Below, in pieces: positions 33,302 through 42,665 of a DNA stretch of 64,000 bases. The position numbers were made by a program, and so were the translations under genes. The notes below the pieces were generated by a model. That model was not told the origin of the DNA. It saw only the letters and a program-made list of their open reading frames with translations, and did not search any database. This DNA comes from Caulobacter sp. (GTDB lineage Bacteria > Pseudomonadota > Alphaproteobacteria > Caulobacterales > Caulobacteraceae), in NCBI RefSeq assembly GCF_017744445.1, contig NZ_JAGIBH010000012.1:110626-174625 (forward strand). Reading direction: 5' to 3'. Every line of letters begins with the position of its first letter. Position 1 is the stretch's first letter.

Positions 33302-33324
33302 CGTTACACTGGTAACGCCGTTAC
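33302..33324. promoter_or_regulatory. CGTTAC/GTAACG repeats, candidate LacI-type operator
   Basis: CGTTAC-ACTG-GTAACG forms a 16-base inverted repeat (33302-33317), followed by a third CGTTAC at 33319-33324. It lies 25-47 bases upstream of the TonB receptor ATG, a usual place for repression. GTAACGTTAC-like cores are typical of LacI-family sites in front of sugar receptors. No LacI gene is in this window. Confidence 0.45.
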
Positions 33325-33516
33325 GCCACAAATCTGCCACAGATTGCGCTTGCGTCGAGTAGTCGCCATTAAGATTGGCAATCGCCTAGAGATTGGGCAT
33401 CTTTCGCGCCGCACAAAACCAACCCTGTGCAGTCCGCGCGCCCCTTTGCCCCGGCGCCACCGTTGGCGCCCTGTGCGGGATGCCCAGTCCCGCCGCCGCG
33501 CTTCGGCGAGTCAAAA

Positions 33517-34128
33517 TCAAAACTCGATACCCGCCTGGGCCTTCACGCCAGACCGGAACGGGTGCTTGACCAGGGTCATGTCGGTAACCAGATCCGCGGC
33601 GTCGATAAGCGCCTGGGGCGCATTGCGGCCCGTGACGATAACGTGCTTGCCCTCCGGGCGCGCCGTGATCGCCTCGACTACCTCCTCGACCGGCAGGTAC
33701 TCGTAGCGCAAGACGATGTTCAGCTCGTCAGCGACCACCATGTCGATGTCGGGATCCGCGATGCGCGCCTTCACCGCCTCCCAGGCCACGCGGGCGACGG
33801 CGATATCGCGCGCGCGGTCCTGGGTGTCCCAGGTGAAACCCTCGCCCATGGGTGTGAATTCGACCTGGTCGGGGAAGGCGTCGAAGACCACCTTTTCGCC
33901 GGTCTTCAGCGCCCCTTTCACGAACTGGATGACGGCGACCTTCTGGCCGTGGCCGATGGCCCGGCAGACCATGCCCAAGGCGGCCGTGGTCTTGCCCTTG
34001 CCGGTCCCGGTGTTGACGATCAGCAGGCCCTTCTCGATCTGGCGCTCGGCCATCATCTTGGCGCGCGCGGTCTGGATCTTGGCCATCTTGGCGTTGTGCC
34101 GGGCGTTGAGATCGGCTTCGTCGGTCAT
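33517..34128 (-). CDS. cobO: Cob(I)yrinic acid a,c-diamide adenosyltransferase
   Basis: Transfers the adenosyl group of ATP to reduced cobalt corrinoids in cobalamin synthesis or salvage; 203 residues from ATG 34128. A P-loop GTGKGKTTAALG at about residues 41-52, VAVIQFVKGALKTGE, DMVVADELNIVLRYEYLPVEEV, HVIVTGRNAP and the C-terminal KHPFRSGVKAQAGIEF are hallmarks of CobO/BtuR/CobA. No other corrinoid genes are close by, so it may serve salvage or a biosynthetic set encoded elsewhere. An AGGAG sequence lies 12 bases ahead of the start. Confidence 0.95.
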   Translation of the reverse strand: MTDEADLNARHNAKMAKIQTARAKMMAERQIEKGLLIVNTGTGKGKTTAALGMVCRAIGHGQKVAVIQFVKGALKTGEKVVFDAFPDQVEFTPMGEGFTWDTQDRARDIAVARVAWEAVKARIADPDIDMVVADELNIVLRYEYLPVEEVVEAITARPEGKHVIVTGRNAPQALIDAADLVTDMTLVKHPFRSGVKAQAGIEF

Positions 34129-34205
34129 GGGACGATTTACTCCTGAGAGAGGCAGGCGAGCCTCCGCCACGCTGTTGGATCCGGGACGCCACGCGCCCTT
34201 CCGTG

Positions 34206-35606
34206 TCAATGAAACGCCGCGCCGGCGTTGTGGGCGAAGCGTCGATTCCAGACGATCGCCACGCCTGAAATGGTCGTGACGACGGTCAGAGCGACCGTGA
34301 ACTCGATCAGAGACGGAACGGTTCTGCCCGTGAATGTCATGGCCGTCTGCAGCGCGAATGCGCCAGCGCACACCCCCATGGACAGCATCAGCTGCTGGAG
34401 GGTCGCATAGAAACTGGTCGCCGCGCTCATCCGCTCGGGCGGGATCTCCTCGTAGGCCACCAGATTGTAGGCAGTGAACTGCAGCGACATGAAGGAACCC
34501 GACACCAGGAGCGTCGCCACGATGAGAGGCATGGGCCAGGCGGGCCTGAACAGGCCGCAGACGGCGTAGCCCAGGCTGCCGGCAAGCCCGTTGAAGATCA
34601 TGCTGTTGCGGAAACCAAAACGCTTGAAGGCGACCGGAGCGGCCCACCTGGTCAGCAGCGCGCCGATCGCGCCGGCGATCATAAGCAGACCACTCGTGGC
34701 CGCAGGCATGCCAAAGCCGAGTTGAAACATCATCGGCAGCAGGAAGGGCTGCGCCCCCTGGGTGATACGCGTCAACGACCCGCCGATGACCGACAGGCGA
34801 AAGGATCGATAGGTCAGCAGCGACAGGTCCAGCACGGGGTCTTCGCAGCGCCTGGCATGGCGCAGGTAGACAGCCCCGATCGCGAGCCCGGCGATAATGA
34901 CCGCGACACTCGCCAGGGCGCGCCCCGGCTGACTGGCCATCTCGAAGCCGAACAGCAGACAGCTGATCGCGGCGCCCGCGATGAGGAAGCCCACGACATC
35001 CAGCTGGAAGGGGCGCGGCTCATGGGTCTCGGTGATGAACAGCGTGGTGAGCACGATCCCGAGCAGGCCGATGGGCAGGTTCAGATAGAAGATCCAGCGC
35101 CAGTCCAGATGCATGACGATCAACCCGCCGATCGGCGGCCCCAGCACCGCGCCCGCCAACGCAGGCAGGATCAGCGAGGCGGTGGCGGCGACCATGTCCT
35201 CCTTGGCCACGCTGCGGATGAGGATGAGGCGTCCGACCGGGATCATCATCGCGCCGCCCACGCCCTGAAGAAATCGGGCGACGACCAGGAACGGCAAGTT
35301 CGGCGCCTGGGCGCACAGCAACGATCCCAGGGTGAAGAGCACGATGGCGACGCGGAAGAGATCGCGAGCGCCGAAACGATCGGCCAATCGCCCACTGGCC
35401 GGGATGAACAGGGCCAACGCCAGGAGATAGCCGGTCAGGGCCGAGCTCAGGCGCGTGACCGAGACCGCCAGGTCCTGCGCCATCGTCGGCAAGGCGGTGG
35501 TGAGCACCGTCGCGTCCATCTGTTCCATGAACAGCGCGCAGGCGACGATCAGGGCGACCAGTCTGTAGCTCCGCCGAATGGGCGTGGCGGGTTCGTTTGT
35601 ATCCAT
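34206..35606 (-). CDS. MFS multidrug exporter, DHA2 (EmrB/QacA) type
   Basis: Drug:proton antiporter of 466 residues with about 14 hydrophobic helices. Motif A-like GRLADRFGARDLFRVAIVLFTLGS, motif C-like LVLPALAGAVLGPPIGG (ILPALAGAVLGPPIGGLIV) and MEQMDATVLTTALPTMAQDL at TM1 mark the DHA2 family. The start at ATG 35606 has a GAGGGGGT ribosome site. It ends 77 bases upstream of cobO on the same strand. No adaptor gene lies next to it, so it probably acts alone. Substrate unknown. Confidence 0.9.
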   Translation of the reverse strand: MDTNEPATPIRRSYRLVALIVACALFMEQMDATVLTTALPTMAQDLAVSVTRLSSALTGYLLALALFIPASGRLADRFGARDLFRVAIVLFTLGSLLCAQAPNLPFLVVARFLQGVGGAMMIPVGRLILIRSVAKEDMVAATASLILPALAGAVLGPPIGGLIVMHLDWRWIFYLNLPIGLLGIVLTTLFITETHEPRPFQLDVVGFLIAGAAISCLLFGFEMASQPGRALASVAVIIAGLAIGAVYLRHARRCEDPVLDLSLLTYRSFRLSVIGGSLTRITQGAQPFLLPMMFQLGFGMPAATSGLLMIAGAIGALLTRWAAPVAFKRFGFRNSMIFNGLAGSLGYAVCGLFRPAWPMPLIVATLLVSGSFMSLQFTAYNLVAYEEIPPERMSAATSFYATLQQLMLSMGVCAGAFALQTAMTFTGRTVPSLIEFTVALTVVTTISGVAIVWNRRFAHNAGAAFH

Positions 35607-35783
35607 GACCACCCCCTCGGTTCGGCCCTGCTACCGCAGTCGGCCGAGGGTTGCCAAGCGCGATTAGGGCCTGCGCGAGATCACGAAAATTTAGCGATCG
35701 GACGGTGACGGAAACCGCCCGTCGGCGGGTCTTCCCGGTTGAAGCGCCATCAAGGCGTGACAACGAACAATGGGAGGGTTGCC

Positions 35784-38705
35784 GTGAAAACCACGCGCAA
35801 AATCACGTTCAAGGGGTATCTGTTCACCGCTACGGCGGGCGCTGTTCTGGCGTCAGCGGTTCCGGCCCTGGCGCAAACGGCGCCGCCGGCCGACCAGGCC
35901 GCGACGGTCGAGGAAGTGGTGGTCACCGGCTTCCGGGCCAGCCTCGCCAACGCCATCAACCTCAAGCGCAACGCCGCCGGCGTCGTCGACGTCATCAAGG
36001 CCGAGGACATCGCCGACTTCCCGGACGCCAATCTGGCCGAGTCCATCCAACGCGTGCCAGGCGTCTCGATCTCGCGCGACGCGGGCGAGGGTCGCTCGAT
36101 CACCGTGCGCGGCCTGGGCGCCAGCTTCACGCGGGTGCGCATCAACGGCATGGAAGCCCAGAGCACGACCGGCGGCACCGACAGCTCGGGCGGCGCCAAT
36201 CGCGGCCGGGGCTTCGACTTCAACACCTTCGCCTCGGAACTCTTCAACAGCATCACGGTGCGCAAGACCCAGGCCGCCGAGGTCCAGGAAGGCTCATTGG
36301 GCGCCACGGTCGACCTGCAGACCTCGCGGCCGTTCGACTACAAGGGCTTCAACCTCGCCCTGTCGGCGCAGCAGGGCTACAACGACCTGCGCGGCAAGTG
36401 GGACCCGCGCCTGGCTGGCCTGGTCTCCAACACCTGGGACACCCCGATCGGCCGCTTCGGCGCTCTGGTCTCGGCCGCCTACACCCGCCGCCACATGTAT
36501 GAGGACGGCTTCGGCACCGTCGGCTGGGACCTGGTCAACACCAATGGCGGCTTCTGCAGCCCGATCGGCGTCACCCCGGCCAATCCACCCATCAGCGCCG
36601 CGACTGGGACCAGCGCCACGGCCTGCGGGACCGCCGCTGGCATCACCGTGCCACGCGCGGCCGGCACGCCCGAGAACATCGCCGCCTACACCACCGCCAG
36701 CGGCGCCAATGTCCACATGCCGCGCCTGCCGCGCTACGGCCGCCTGACCCACGACCAGAAGCGCACCGGCGTGACGGCCTCGCTGCAGTGGGAGCCGACC
36801 CCCGACACGACCCTGACGCTGGACGGCCTCTATTCGAAGTTCGACGCCAAGCGCGAGGAAGACTGGCTCGAGAACTTCGGCTTCAGCCGGGCGCTGTCCA
36901 ACCTGGGCAAGCCGCTCAACAGCGTGCGCAGCGCCGTGGTCTCGCCGACGGGCGACCTCGTCTACGGCGTCTTCGACGGCGCGCGGATCCGTTCGGAGAT
37001 GCGCTATGACGAGCTGACCACCGAATTCAAACAGTTCGTGCTGACTGGCAAGCACCGGTTCAACGACCGTTTCCGCATCGAGGGCCTGGTCGGCCACTCG
37101 ACCTCGGACTTCGCAAACCCGATCCAGACCACGATCATGCTCGATCGCCTGAACTCGGACGGCTACAGCTACGACCTGCGCCAGAACAATCGCCTGCCGA
37201 CGATCAACTACGGCTTCGACACGACCAATCCGGCCAACTTCACCTTCATCAACAACGTCTCCGAAATCCGGATGGCGCCGCAGTGGGTGAAGAACACCTT
37301 CGACACCGCCAACTTCAACGGCGGCTTCGACCTGACCGACGGCCTGACGCTGAAGGCCGGGGTCGAGTACCGGAAGTACGAGTTCGACACGCGCAGCACC
37401 GGCCGTCTCAACAGCCAACTGCTGCCCGCCCTGCCGGCAGGCAAGACCCTGGCCGACCTGACCAAGCTGGTCACCGGCTTTGGCAAGAACCTGGGCCAGC
37501 CAGGGACCAACATCACCAGTTGGGTGGTGCCCGACATCGACAAGTTCTCCGAAGCCCTGGGCATCTACAGCAACACCGGCCTGTTCGAGCTGACCGGCGT
37601 GACCAACTCCAGCGCCCGCGGCAACATCCGTGGCGTGAAGGAAGTCTCCAAGGCCGCCTGGACCCAGCTGGACTTCCGCACCGAGGCCCTGCCCTTCACG
37701 GTGCGCGGCGACATCGGCGTGCGCTACGTGAAGACGAAGCAGAGCTCGCGCGGCTATCAGCTGCTGGGCGCCGCGCCGGTTCAGGTCACCGCCGAGCGTG
37801 AGTACGACGACATCCTGCCGTCGCTGAACCTGACGGCGGAGGTGACCCCCGAACTGCTGGTGCGCTTCGCGGCCTCGAAAGTCATCGCCCGGCCCGAGCT
37901 GGGCAACCTGACCCCCGGCGGCAGCATCACGGTCACCGGCGCGCGTTCGGTCAGCGCGGGCAATCCCGACCTCGACCCGATCCGCGCCAAGACCGTGGAC
38001 GGCGCGGTCGAATGGTATTTCGCCAAGGACTCGCTGCTGTCGGTGGGCGTCTTCTACAAGGACATCGAGACCTACATCCAAAGCCTGCAGGAAGATCGCC
38101 CGTTCAACACGTCGGGCCTGCCGCTGGACCTGCTGGCCAACTCGCAGACCGCGCCGACGGACATCTTCACCTTCCGCACCCCGGCCAACACCAAGGGCGG
38201 TCCGCTGAAGGGCTTCGAGATCAACTACCAGCAGGCCTTCACCTTCCTGCCGGACGTGCTGCCGTTCCTGCCCCGCTGGACCGAGCACTTCGGCACGCTG
38301 CTGAACTACACCTATGTCGACAGCAAGATCGATTACTTCCTGAGCGCCACGGGTGGCTCGTCGACCAGCGCCGACCTGGTCGGCCTGTCGAAGAACGCCT
38401 TCAACGCCACGCTCTACTACGAAGACAGCCGCTTCAGCGCCCGCGTCTCGGCGGCCTATCGCGACAAGTACCTGACCTCGGTCCCCGGCGGGAACACCGG
38501 TAACGACATCAACGGCACCAACGAGCTGCTGACCGTCGACGCCTCGGCCTCGTTCGCCGTGACCAAGAAGCTGAAGCTGACCTTCGAGGGCCTGAATCTG
38601 ACCGACGAATTCGTCGACCAGTACCAGGACTCCGCGCGCAACAGCGCGTTCGTCTACACCCACACCGGACGGCAGTTCAACGTGGGGCTGCAGTACAAGT
38701 TCTAG
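35784..38705 (+). CDS. TonB-dependent receptor, Xanthomonas/Caulobacter type
   Basis: Outer-membrane receptor of 973 residues of the group often named TonB-Xanth-Caul. Start GTG 35784 with ribosome site GGGAGGG; signal peptide ends at SAVPALAQ. The plug has VEEVVVTGFRASLANAINLKRNAAGVVDVIKAEDIADFPDANLAESIQRVPGVSISRD and GFDFNTFASELFNSITVRKTQAAEVQEGSLGATVDLQ, and the barrel ends GRQFNVGLQYKF. Members often take up oligosaccharides. It is followed, after a hairpin, by the secreted LamG protein, which suggests that this receptor imports the products or ligands of that protein. Confidence 0.93.
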   Translation: MKTTRKITFKGYLFTATAGAVLASAVPALAQTAPPADQAATVEEVVVTGFRASLANAINLKRNAAGVVDVIKAEDIADFPDANLAESIQRVPGVSISRDAGEGRSITVRGLGASFTRVRINGMEAQSTTGGTDSSGGANRGRGFDFNTFASELFNSITVRKTQAAEVQEGSLGATVDLQTSRPFDYKGFNLALSAQQGYNDLRGKWDPRLAGLVSNTWDTPIGRFGALVSAAYTRRHMYEDGFGTVGWDLVNTNGGFCSPIGVTPANPPISAATGTSATACGTAAGITVPRAAGTPENIAAYTTASGANVHMPRLPRYGRLTHDQKRTGVTASLQWEPTPDTTLTLDGLYSKFDAKREEDWLENFGFSRALSNLGKPLNSVRSAVVSPTGDLVYGVFDGARIRSEMRYDELTTEFKQFVLTGKHRFNDRFRIEGLVGHSTSDFANPIQTTIMLDRLNSDGYSYDLRQNNRLPTINYGFDTTNPANFTFINNVSEIRMAPQWVKNTFDTANFNGGFDLTDGLTLKAGVEYRKYEFDTRSTGRLNSQLLPALPAGKTLADLTKLVTGFGKNLGQPGTNITSWVVPDIDKFSEALGIYSNTGLFELTGVTNSSARGNIRGVKEVSKAAWTQLDFRTEALPFTVRGDIGVRYVKTKQSSRGYQLLGAAPVQVTAEREYDDILPSLNLTAEVTPELLVRFAASKVIARPELGNLTPGGSITVTGARSVSAGNPDLDPIRAKTVDGAVEWYFAKDSLLSVGVFYKDIETYIQSLQEDRPFNTSGLPLDLLANSQTAPTDIFTFRTPANTKGGPLKGFEINYQQAFTFLPDVLPFLPRWTEHFGTLLNYTYVDSKIDYFLSATGGSSTSADLVGLSKNAFNATLYYEDSRFSARVSAAYRDKYLTSVPGGNTGNDINGTNELLTVDASASFAVTKKLKLTFEGLNLTDEFVDQYQDSARNSAFVYTHTGRQFNVGLQYKF

Positions 38706-38731
38706 CGTCCCTCTCCAACGCGCTAGCTCCT

Positions 38732-38765
38732 GGGCGCCGGTCTGCGGCCGGCGCCCGCATTTTCA
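38732..38765 (+). terminator. Hairpin terminator or attenuator between receptor and LamG gene
   Basis: Arms GGGCGCCGG (38732-38740) and CCGGCGCCC (38748-38756) form a perfect 9-bp stem with a 7-base loop, followed by GCATTTTCATT. It ends only about ten bases before the next ATG, so it would either end receptor transcripts or reduce expression of the downstream gene. Confidence 0.6.
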
Positions 38766-38773
38766 TTCCGACC

Positions 38774-41700
38774 ATGCAGGCCAAGATGTCCTCGAGCTTC
38801 ATGACGCCGCGCGCCCTGCGCCTGGCCCTTGTCACCACCACGGCGCTCACCCTGGCGTCCGCCGCCTACGCGCAATCGGACGGTCTGCTGTTCAGCCTGT
38901 CGGGCGACAAGGGCCTGACGGCCGACCGGGCGGCGGGCATGGCCGGTCCGATCTTCGCCGAGGGCGTCGACGTCGTCGCCGACGGCGCGGCGGGCCCCGC
39001 CCTGCGCGCCTCCGATGACCAGGTTCTGGCCTGGTCAGGCCCGGCCAACATCTATGCCCAGCGTGGCACCGTCTCGTTCTTCTGGCGCGCTCGCACCCCG
39101 GTGGGTCGCAGCGCCTTCCCGATCTTCCGCGTCGGCTATGCCGATCACACCAGCTGGGACATGGTCTGGCTGCGCATCGACTGGAACGGCCACGGCTTCG
39201 ACGCCTTCGTCACCGACACCAACCTGGCCCGCACGCGCGTCAGCTTCGACGCCCCCGCCCCCTCGCCCGAGACCTGGACGCACCTGGCCTTCGCCTGGGA
39301 CGAGACCCAGGGCGTGCAGCTGTTCGTCAACGGCAAGCCCGCCGCCCGCAAGGACGCCAAGACCACGCTCGACGCGGGCCTTTTCGGCTTTGGCCCGCAC
39401 AGCCGGGTGATCAGCCCCTATCAGGTCCAGAGCGCCTACAACTATCGGCGCGGCGGCGACATCGACGAGCTGAAGATCTACGACCACCGCTTGGCCGAGA
39501 CCGAAGTCGCGTCCCTGGCCGCCAAGACCGAGGTCGCCTCTCCCGCGCCGCGCCGCGACCTGTCCGAGCCGCGCTGGCGCGACGAATGGTGGATGCGCTA
39601 CGGCTGGAACCGGCCAGGCGACCTGCCCGCCTATCTGGCGGCGGCGGCCACCAAGATCCGCAAGGTCGAGTTCGCCGACACCCGCGATCTGAAGATGCGG
39701 ATGTTCCGCGGCGCCGACGGCATCCGCGAAACGACCTGGCCCGGCGTCTACAACCGCTCGCGCCTGGCCGGACGCCATGACTATTTTGAGCTGCCGGACT
39801 GGAACGTCTATGCCGACGGCGGCAAGGCCTACGACCTGACCCTGCCCGACGAGCCCTGGAACACGCTGGAGATCACCGGCGCGGCCTATGGGGCCTTGAG
39901 CTTCACCCCGACCGGCGGCCGCCAGACGACGATCGGCGCGCGTCCCGCCGGCCAGGAGCGCACCTCGACTCGCCTGCCCGCCCCGCTAGGCGCCGGCGTG
40001 CTGCGGTTCTCCAACACCGCCCAGGAGACGCCGATCCAGGAGATCGCCGCCTACAACGTCACGCCTGGCGAGGAGCCGAAAGACGCCTTCAAGCTCAGCT
40101 ACCAGGTCCGGGCCAGCGCGGGCGCGGCCTATCCGACCCTGACCGAATTGAACGGCTTCATCGCCGGGCGCTATGTCGCCGACGAGCGCGCGACCGTGGT
40201 CGCCCTGCCGGCCGGCGCGCCGTCCGCGCCGCGCGCCAAGACGTCGGGACCGCAGCTACCGCTGGTCCACGTGCTGATCCCAGCCGACTTCCGAGACGTC
40301 GCGCCGGGGGGGTCCGTGGCCCGCTATTCCTATGGCTGGGAGAACCTGAATGCGGGCCTGGACGGCCTGGCGATCGACCTGCCCGCTCTGGACGTCAAGC
40401 CGACCCACGGCGAGTTCTTCCTGCTCAACATCCGGGTCAAGGACCCCAGCTGGCCCGAGCGCGACCTGCTGGACGTCAATGTCGCCGTCAAGCCGAATGA
40501 AGCCCGCACCCTGTGGCTGGACACCCGCGACCGGATCCTGCCCGACGGCAAGAGCCTGTACCTGACCCTGGCCGGATCGGGCGGCGACTTCGGGCCGGCC
40601 TCCGTCGACGGCCTGCGGGTGCGCCTGGTGTTCAAGGACCGCAAGGCCGCCGCCCCGGAACACATCGCCGACCGCTTCGAGCAGGCCCGCGACAATCTGA
40701 GCTTCCTGGTCGAGGAGCAGCCCAACATCCGGCTGTATCCGACCTGGACCCGCTTCGAGCGCGACATCTCCGACGTCCTGAAGGTCGACCCCGACAACGC
40801 CGTGGCGCGCAGCTACTGGGTCGAGAAGAACCCCGAGCAGCCTTATGCCCCGTTCGTCCAACCAGAGCCGCCGGCGGGCGTGCCGCTGTGGGCCTTCCGC
40901 CAGACCGAGGACCTGAAGCTGGCCAGCCGCTTCGTGCGCTGGTGGATCGACAACCGCCAGATCGCCAACGGCGAGTTCGGCGGCGGCCTCTCCGACGACG
41001 TCGACCTGACCAACCAGTGGGTGGGCCTGGCGGAGATGGGCGTCGATCCCGAGGGTCTGGCGCGCTCGCAGCGCCGCATGCTGGACGAGACCTATGTCAA
41101 CGGCATGTGGTCGAACGGCCTGGGCCGCATCCGCACCGACGAACTCCATACCTACGAAGAGGGCATAAACGCCGTCGCCCAGGGCATGATGCTGCAGTTC
41201 GGCGATCCCAAGACCGTCGAGCGGGCCATGGAGACGGCGCGCAACTACGACCGTCTCTACCAGGTCAATCCGGCCGGCCATCGCCACCCGGTCTCCAGCT
41301 ACTACAGCGGCGACGACATCGTGCGCGAGAGCGTGTGGGAATGGGGCAAGCCCTACTCCTACCTCGTCCTGCACCCTGGCCTGCTGCTCGGCGAATACTG
41401 GGGTTCGGCCAAGATCAAGCAGACAGTCTTGGAGCTGGCCGACGGCTACCTGGCCCACGGCAAGCAGGCCGCCGACGGGACCTGGACGTTCCCGGCCGAA
41501 ATCCACTGGCGCACCGACGCCGATCGCGGTTCGGGATTCGCCAGTTCCATCCACGTCTTCTGGGCCGCCTACAAGTGGACCGGCGACGAGAAGTACCTCC
41601 GCCCGCTGAACGGCGAGGTCGCCAAGGGCGACTGGTCCAGCCTGCTGCTGCTCAACGCCGACGTCCTGGGCCTGGCAAACCGCAAGGATAGCTGGGGCGC

Positions 41701-42622
41701 CAAGCTCTCGGCGCTCGCGGCCCCCAAGGCGTCCTTGACCGGACGCGGCGGCGACCTGGCCGACTACGCCCGTTTCGAGCGCTGGCGCGAGACTGGCGAC
41801 AAGTCGATCCTCGCCGATATCTACGGCCGCGAGATCGCGCTCGACAGCCAGCGCATGCACCTGATCACCGAGGGCCATCTGTGGTCGGACCGGGTCAATG
41901 TGCCCTGGTCCATCTTGCAGCGCTCGCGCCTGGGCGGGATCGCGCATAACCGCAACCAGTACTTCCCCGGCAACCTGGTCAGCTGGCGCTTCGACCGTCC
42001 CGACGCGGCCGAGCAGGTGGCTATCCTGATCCCGCAATCAACGCCGAAAGCCTTCAAGGCGGTGCTGTTCAACCTGGCCAACCGGCCGGTGAAGGCCACG
42101 CTGGTCGGCGCCGACGTCGCGGCGGGCCGCTGGACTCTGAGCGAAGGCGTCGACGCCAATGGCGACGACAAGGCCGATGCGCCCACGCAGCGCAGCGTGG
42201 TCCTGGAGCGGAGCGCCGGGATCGATATCGTCCTGCCGCCCGGCCAGACGACTGTGCTGGATCTGGCGCTGGATACGGCCTGGGAGGATCCCTCCACCCG
42301 TCCGGACATCGGGGTTGGAACCGACGACCTGCGACTTACCAAGGGTCGCCTGACCGCCACCGTCCACAGCCTGGGGTCCAAGCCGGCGCCGGCCGGAACG
42401 CTCGTCCTGGAAACCGCCGTCGGCGCGACCATCGCCTCGGCGCCGATCCCGCCGCTGCCCTCGGCCGCCGACCTGACGCCCAAGACCGTCGAGGTCCGGC
42501 TGAACCTGCCGGCCAAGGCCGCGCCGGGCGACTACCGCGTACGCCTGAAGCTCGAGGGCGATGTCCGCGAGGTCACCCAGGCCAACAATCTCGTCCCCCT
42601 GTCCCTACCTCCAACGCGGTGA
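38774..42622 (+). CDS. Large secreted LamG/CARDB-domain protein, probable polysaccharide-active enzyme
   Basis: Exported protein of 1282 residues, no confident family for its middle part. A signal peptide (to AAYAQS) is followed by a LamG/concanavalin-like domain (about 45-255; RGTVSFFWRAR, ETWTHLAFAWDETQGVQLFVNGKPAA, GGDIDELKIYDHRL). A long region (about 270-1180) includes a helical, Trp/Tyr-rich part (about 700-960; ANGEFGGGLSDDVDLTNQWVGLAEMG, PVSSYYSGDDIVRESVWEWGKPYSYLVLHPGLLLGEYWG) that looks like an alpha/alpha-toroid of glycoside hydrolases or polysaccharide lyases. The end (about 1180-1280) is CARDB-like. Its setting between TonB receptors favours surface glycan degradation; this is inference. 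The start ATG at 38774 has a weak ribosome site, and 38786 is an alternative. Confidence 0.8.
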   Translation: MQAKMSSSFMTPRALRLALVTTTALTLASAAYAQSDGLLFSLSGDKGLTADRAAGMAGPIFAEGVDVVADGAAGPALRASDDQVLAWSGPANIYAQRGTVSFFWRARTPVGRSAFPIFRVGYADHTSWDMVWLRIDWNGHGFDAFVTDTNLARTRVSFDAPAPSPETWTHLAFAWDETQGVQLFVNGKPAARKDAKTTLDAGLFGFGPHSRVISPYQVQSAYNYRRGGDIDELKIYDHRLAETEVASLAAKTEVASPAPRRDLSEPRWRDEWWMRYGWNRPGDLPAYLAAAATKIRKVEFADTRDLKMRMFRGADGIRETTWPGVYNRSRLAGRHDYFELPDWNVYADGGKAYDLTLPDEPWNTLEITGAAYGALSFTPTGGRQTTIGARPAGQERTSTRLPAPLGAGVLRFSNTAQETPIQEIAAYNVTPGEEPKDAFKLSYQVRASAGAAYPTLTELNGFIAGRYVADERATVVALPAGAPSAPRAKTSGPQLPLVHVLIPADFRDVAPGGSVARYSYGWENLNAGLDGLAIDLPALDVKPTHGEFFLLNIRVKDPSWPERDLLDVNVAVKPNEARTLWLDTRDRILPDGKSLYLTLAGSGGDFGPASVDGLRVRLVFKDRKAAAPEHIADRFEQARDNLSFLVEEQPNIRLYPTWTRFERDISDVLKVDPDNAVARSYWVEKNPEQPYAPFVQPEPPAGVPLWAFRQTEDLKLASRFVRWWIDNRQIANGEFGGGLSDDVDLTNQWVGLAEMGVDPEGLARSQRRMLDETYVNGMWSNGLGRIRTDELHTYEEGINAVAQGMMLQFGDPKTVERAMETARNYDRLYQVNPAGHRHPVSSYYSGDDIVRESVWEWGKPYSYLVLHPGLLLGEYWGSAKIKQTVLELADGYLAHGKQAADGTWTFPAEIHWRTDADRGSGFASSIHVFWAAYKWTGDEKYLRPLNGEVAKGDWSSLLLLNADVLGLANRKDSWGAKLSALAAPKASLTGRGGDLADYARFERWRETGDKSILADIYGREIALDSQRMHLITEGHLWSDRVNVPWSILQRSRLGGIAHNRNQYFPGNLVSWRFDRPDAAEQVAILIPQSTPKAFKAVLFNLANRPVKATLVGADVAAGRWTLSEGVDANGDDKADAPTQRSVVLERSAGIDIVLPPGQTTVLDLALDTAWEDPSTRPDIGVGTDDLRLTKGRLTATVHSLGSKPAPAGTLVLETAVGATIASAPIPPLPSAADLTPKTVEVRLNLPAKAAPGDYRVRLKLEGDVREVTQANNLVPLSLPPTR

Positions 42623-42628
42623 CGAGAC

Positions 42629-42665
42629 GCGGGTCCGCTGTCCTCCCAGCGGGCCCGCACCCTTT
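42629..42665 (+). terminator. Intrinsic terminator between convergent genes
   Basis: A 12-bp stem (42629-42640 with 42647-42658, one G-T pair) with loop TCCTCC is followed by ACCCTTTT. It lies between the ends of the LamG gene and the leftward STN receptor gene and ends transcription of the former. Confidence 0.75.

Noticed and set aside
33278..33516. Cobalamin riboswitch or B12 link for the TonB receptor next to cobO
   Set aside because: No B12-box-like core or long leader structure was seen, and the receptor has no BtuB-specific features.
36294..38663. Open frame of 789 codons antisense to the Caulobacter-type receptor
   Set aside because: Composition is low-complexity (Ala, Gly, Val, Gln, Asp, Arg) and it is fully covered by the receptor gene.
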